From an uncultured Ruminococcus sp. (lineage in GTDB: Bacteria > Bacillota > Clostridia > Oscillospirales > Acutalibacteraceae): a stretch of 5,924 bases of DNA. The first letter of the stretch is position 1, and each line of letters starts with the position of its first letter. Below the pieces are notes generated by a model, which saw nothing but the letters and a program-made list of their open reading frames with translations, was not told where the DNA came from and made no database searches. Below, one piece after another: positions 5,883 to 5,924 of this stretch. Where the stretch lies: NCBI GenBank assembly GCA_902783065.1, contig CACZPV010000146.1, positions 1-5,924 on the forward strand. Direction: 5' to 3'. The position numbers were made by a program, and so were the translations under genes.

Positions 5883-5924
5883 ACCTGAATCCGTAAGCTG
5901 ACTTATGAATTTATAAATAAAAGA
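5883..5924 (+). ncRNA. Start of a second copy of the structured RNA element, cut by window end
   Basis: ACCTGAATCCGTAAGCTGAC (5883-5902) and the following A/T-rich bases align with 5051-5085 at about 28 of 35 positions with one single-base gap. The upstream bases AATATTACC also resemble AATATACC of the first copy. The substitutions at the positions equivalent to 5060 and 5067 are both T to C and would turn U-G wobbles into C-G pairs in the closing stem. The promoter is less clear than for the first copy (TTAAAA near 5872-5877, no good -35). The copy lies 28 bases upstream of the DUF5662-like gene, in the opposite direction. Confidence 0.5.

Overview
The window looks like chromosomal DNA of a low-to-moderate G+C Gram-positive gut or rumen bacterium of the Clostridia, most likely Ruminococcus or a close relative. 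That placement rests on the style of the surface protein (InlB-type repeats followed by tandem triple-tyrosine-like repeats), the sigma-A-type promoter and AGGAG ribosome binding site, and a DUF5662-type gene. It is inferred from family knowledge, not from a marker gene.

Layout. Positions 1-139 hold no complete gene; they carry a strong hairpin (39-79) that probably terminates the large gene. Positions 140-4879 (minus strand) are one very large secreted protein of about 1579 residues. It has a signal peptide, a block of three InlB-like modules, two diverged copies of an unrecognised domain, a second block of three InlB-like modules in the same order, and six C-terminal repeats of about 90 residues. 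No sortase motif, dockerin or C-terminal membrane anchor is visible. Positions 4880-5317 are a 438-base non-coding region that is far from empty. It contains a near-consensus promoter for the large gene (minus strand), a perfect 10-bp inverted repeat, a plausible plus-strand promoter, an approximately 210-base segment that folds into a closed multi-stem structure, and a bidirectional terminator. Positions 5318-5854 (minus strand) encode a 178-residue DUF5662-like protein with an HD-like set of histidines and acids. From 5883 to the window end, the first part of the structured segment appears again in the same orientation.

How the parts fit. The large surface-protein gene and the proposed plus-strand RNA are divergent, with promoters about 15 bp apart around the inverted repeat, so they may share control. 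The RNA and the DUF5662-like gene converge on one bidirectional terminator. The DUF5662-like gene is bracketed by two copies of the RNA element (one complete, one cut by the window edge). The proposed small RNA family is the most interesting signal here. Two substitutions between the copies turn wobble pairs into Watson-Crick pairs if the pairing is read in plus-strand RNA, which supports a structured RNA over a plain DNA repeat. Its identity and role are unknown to me.
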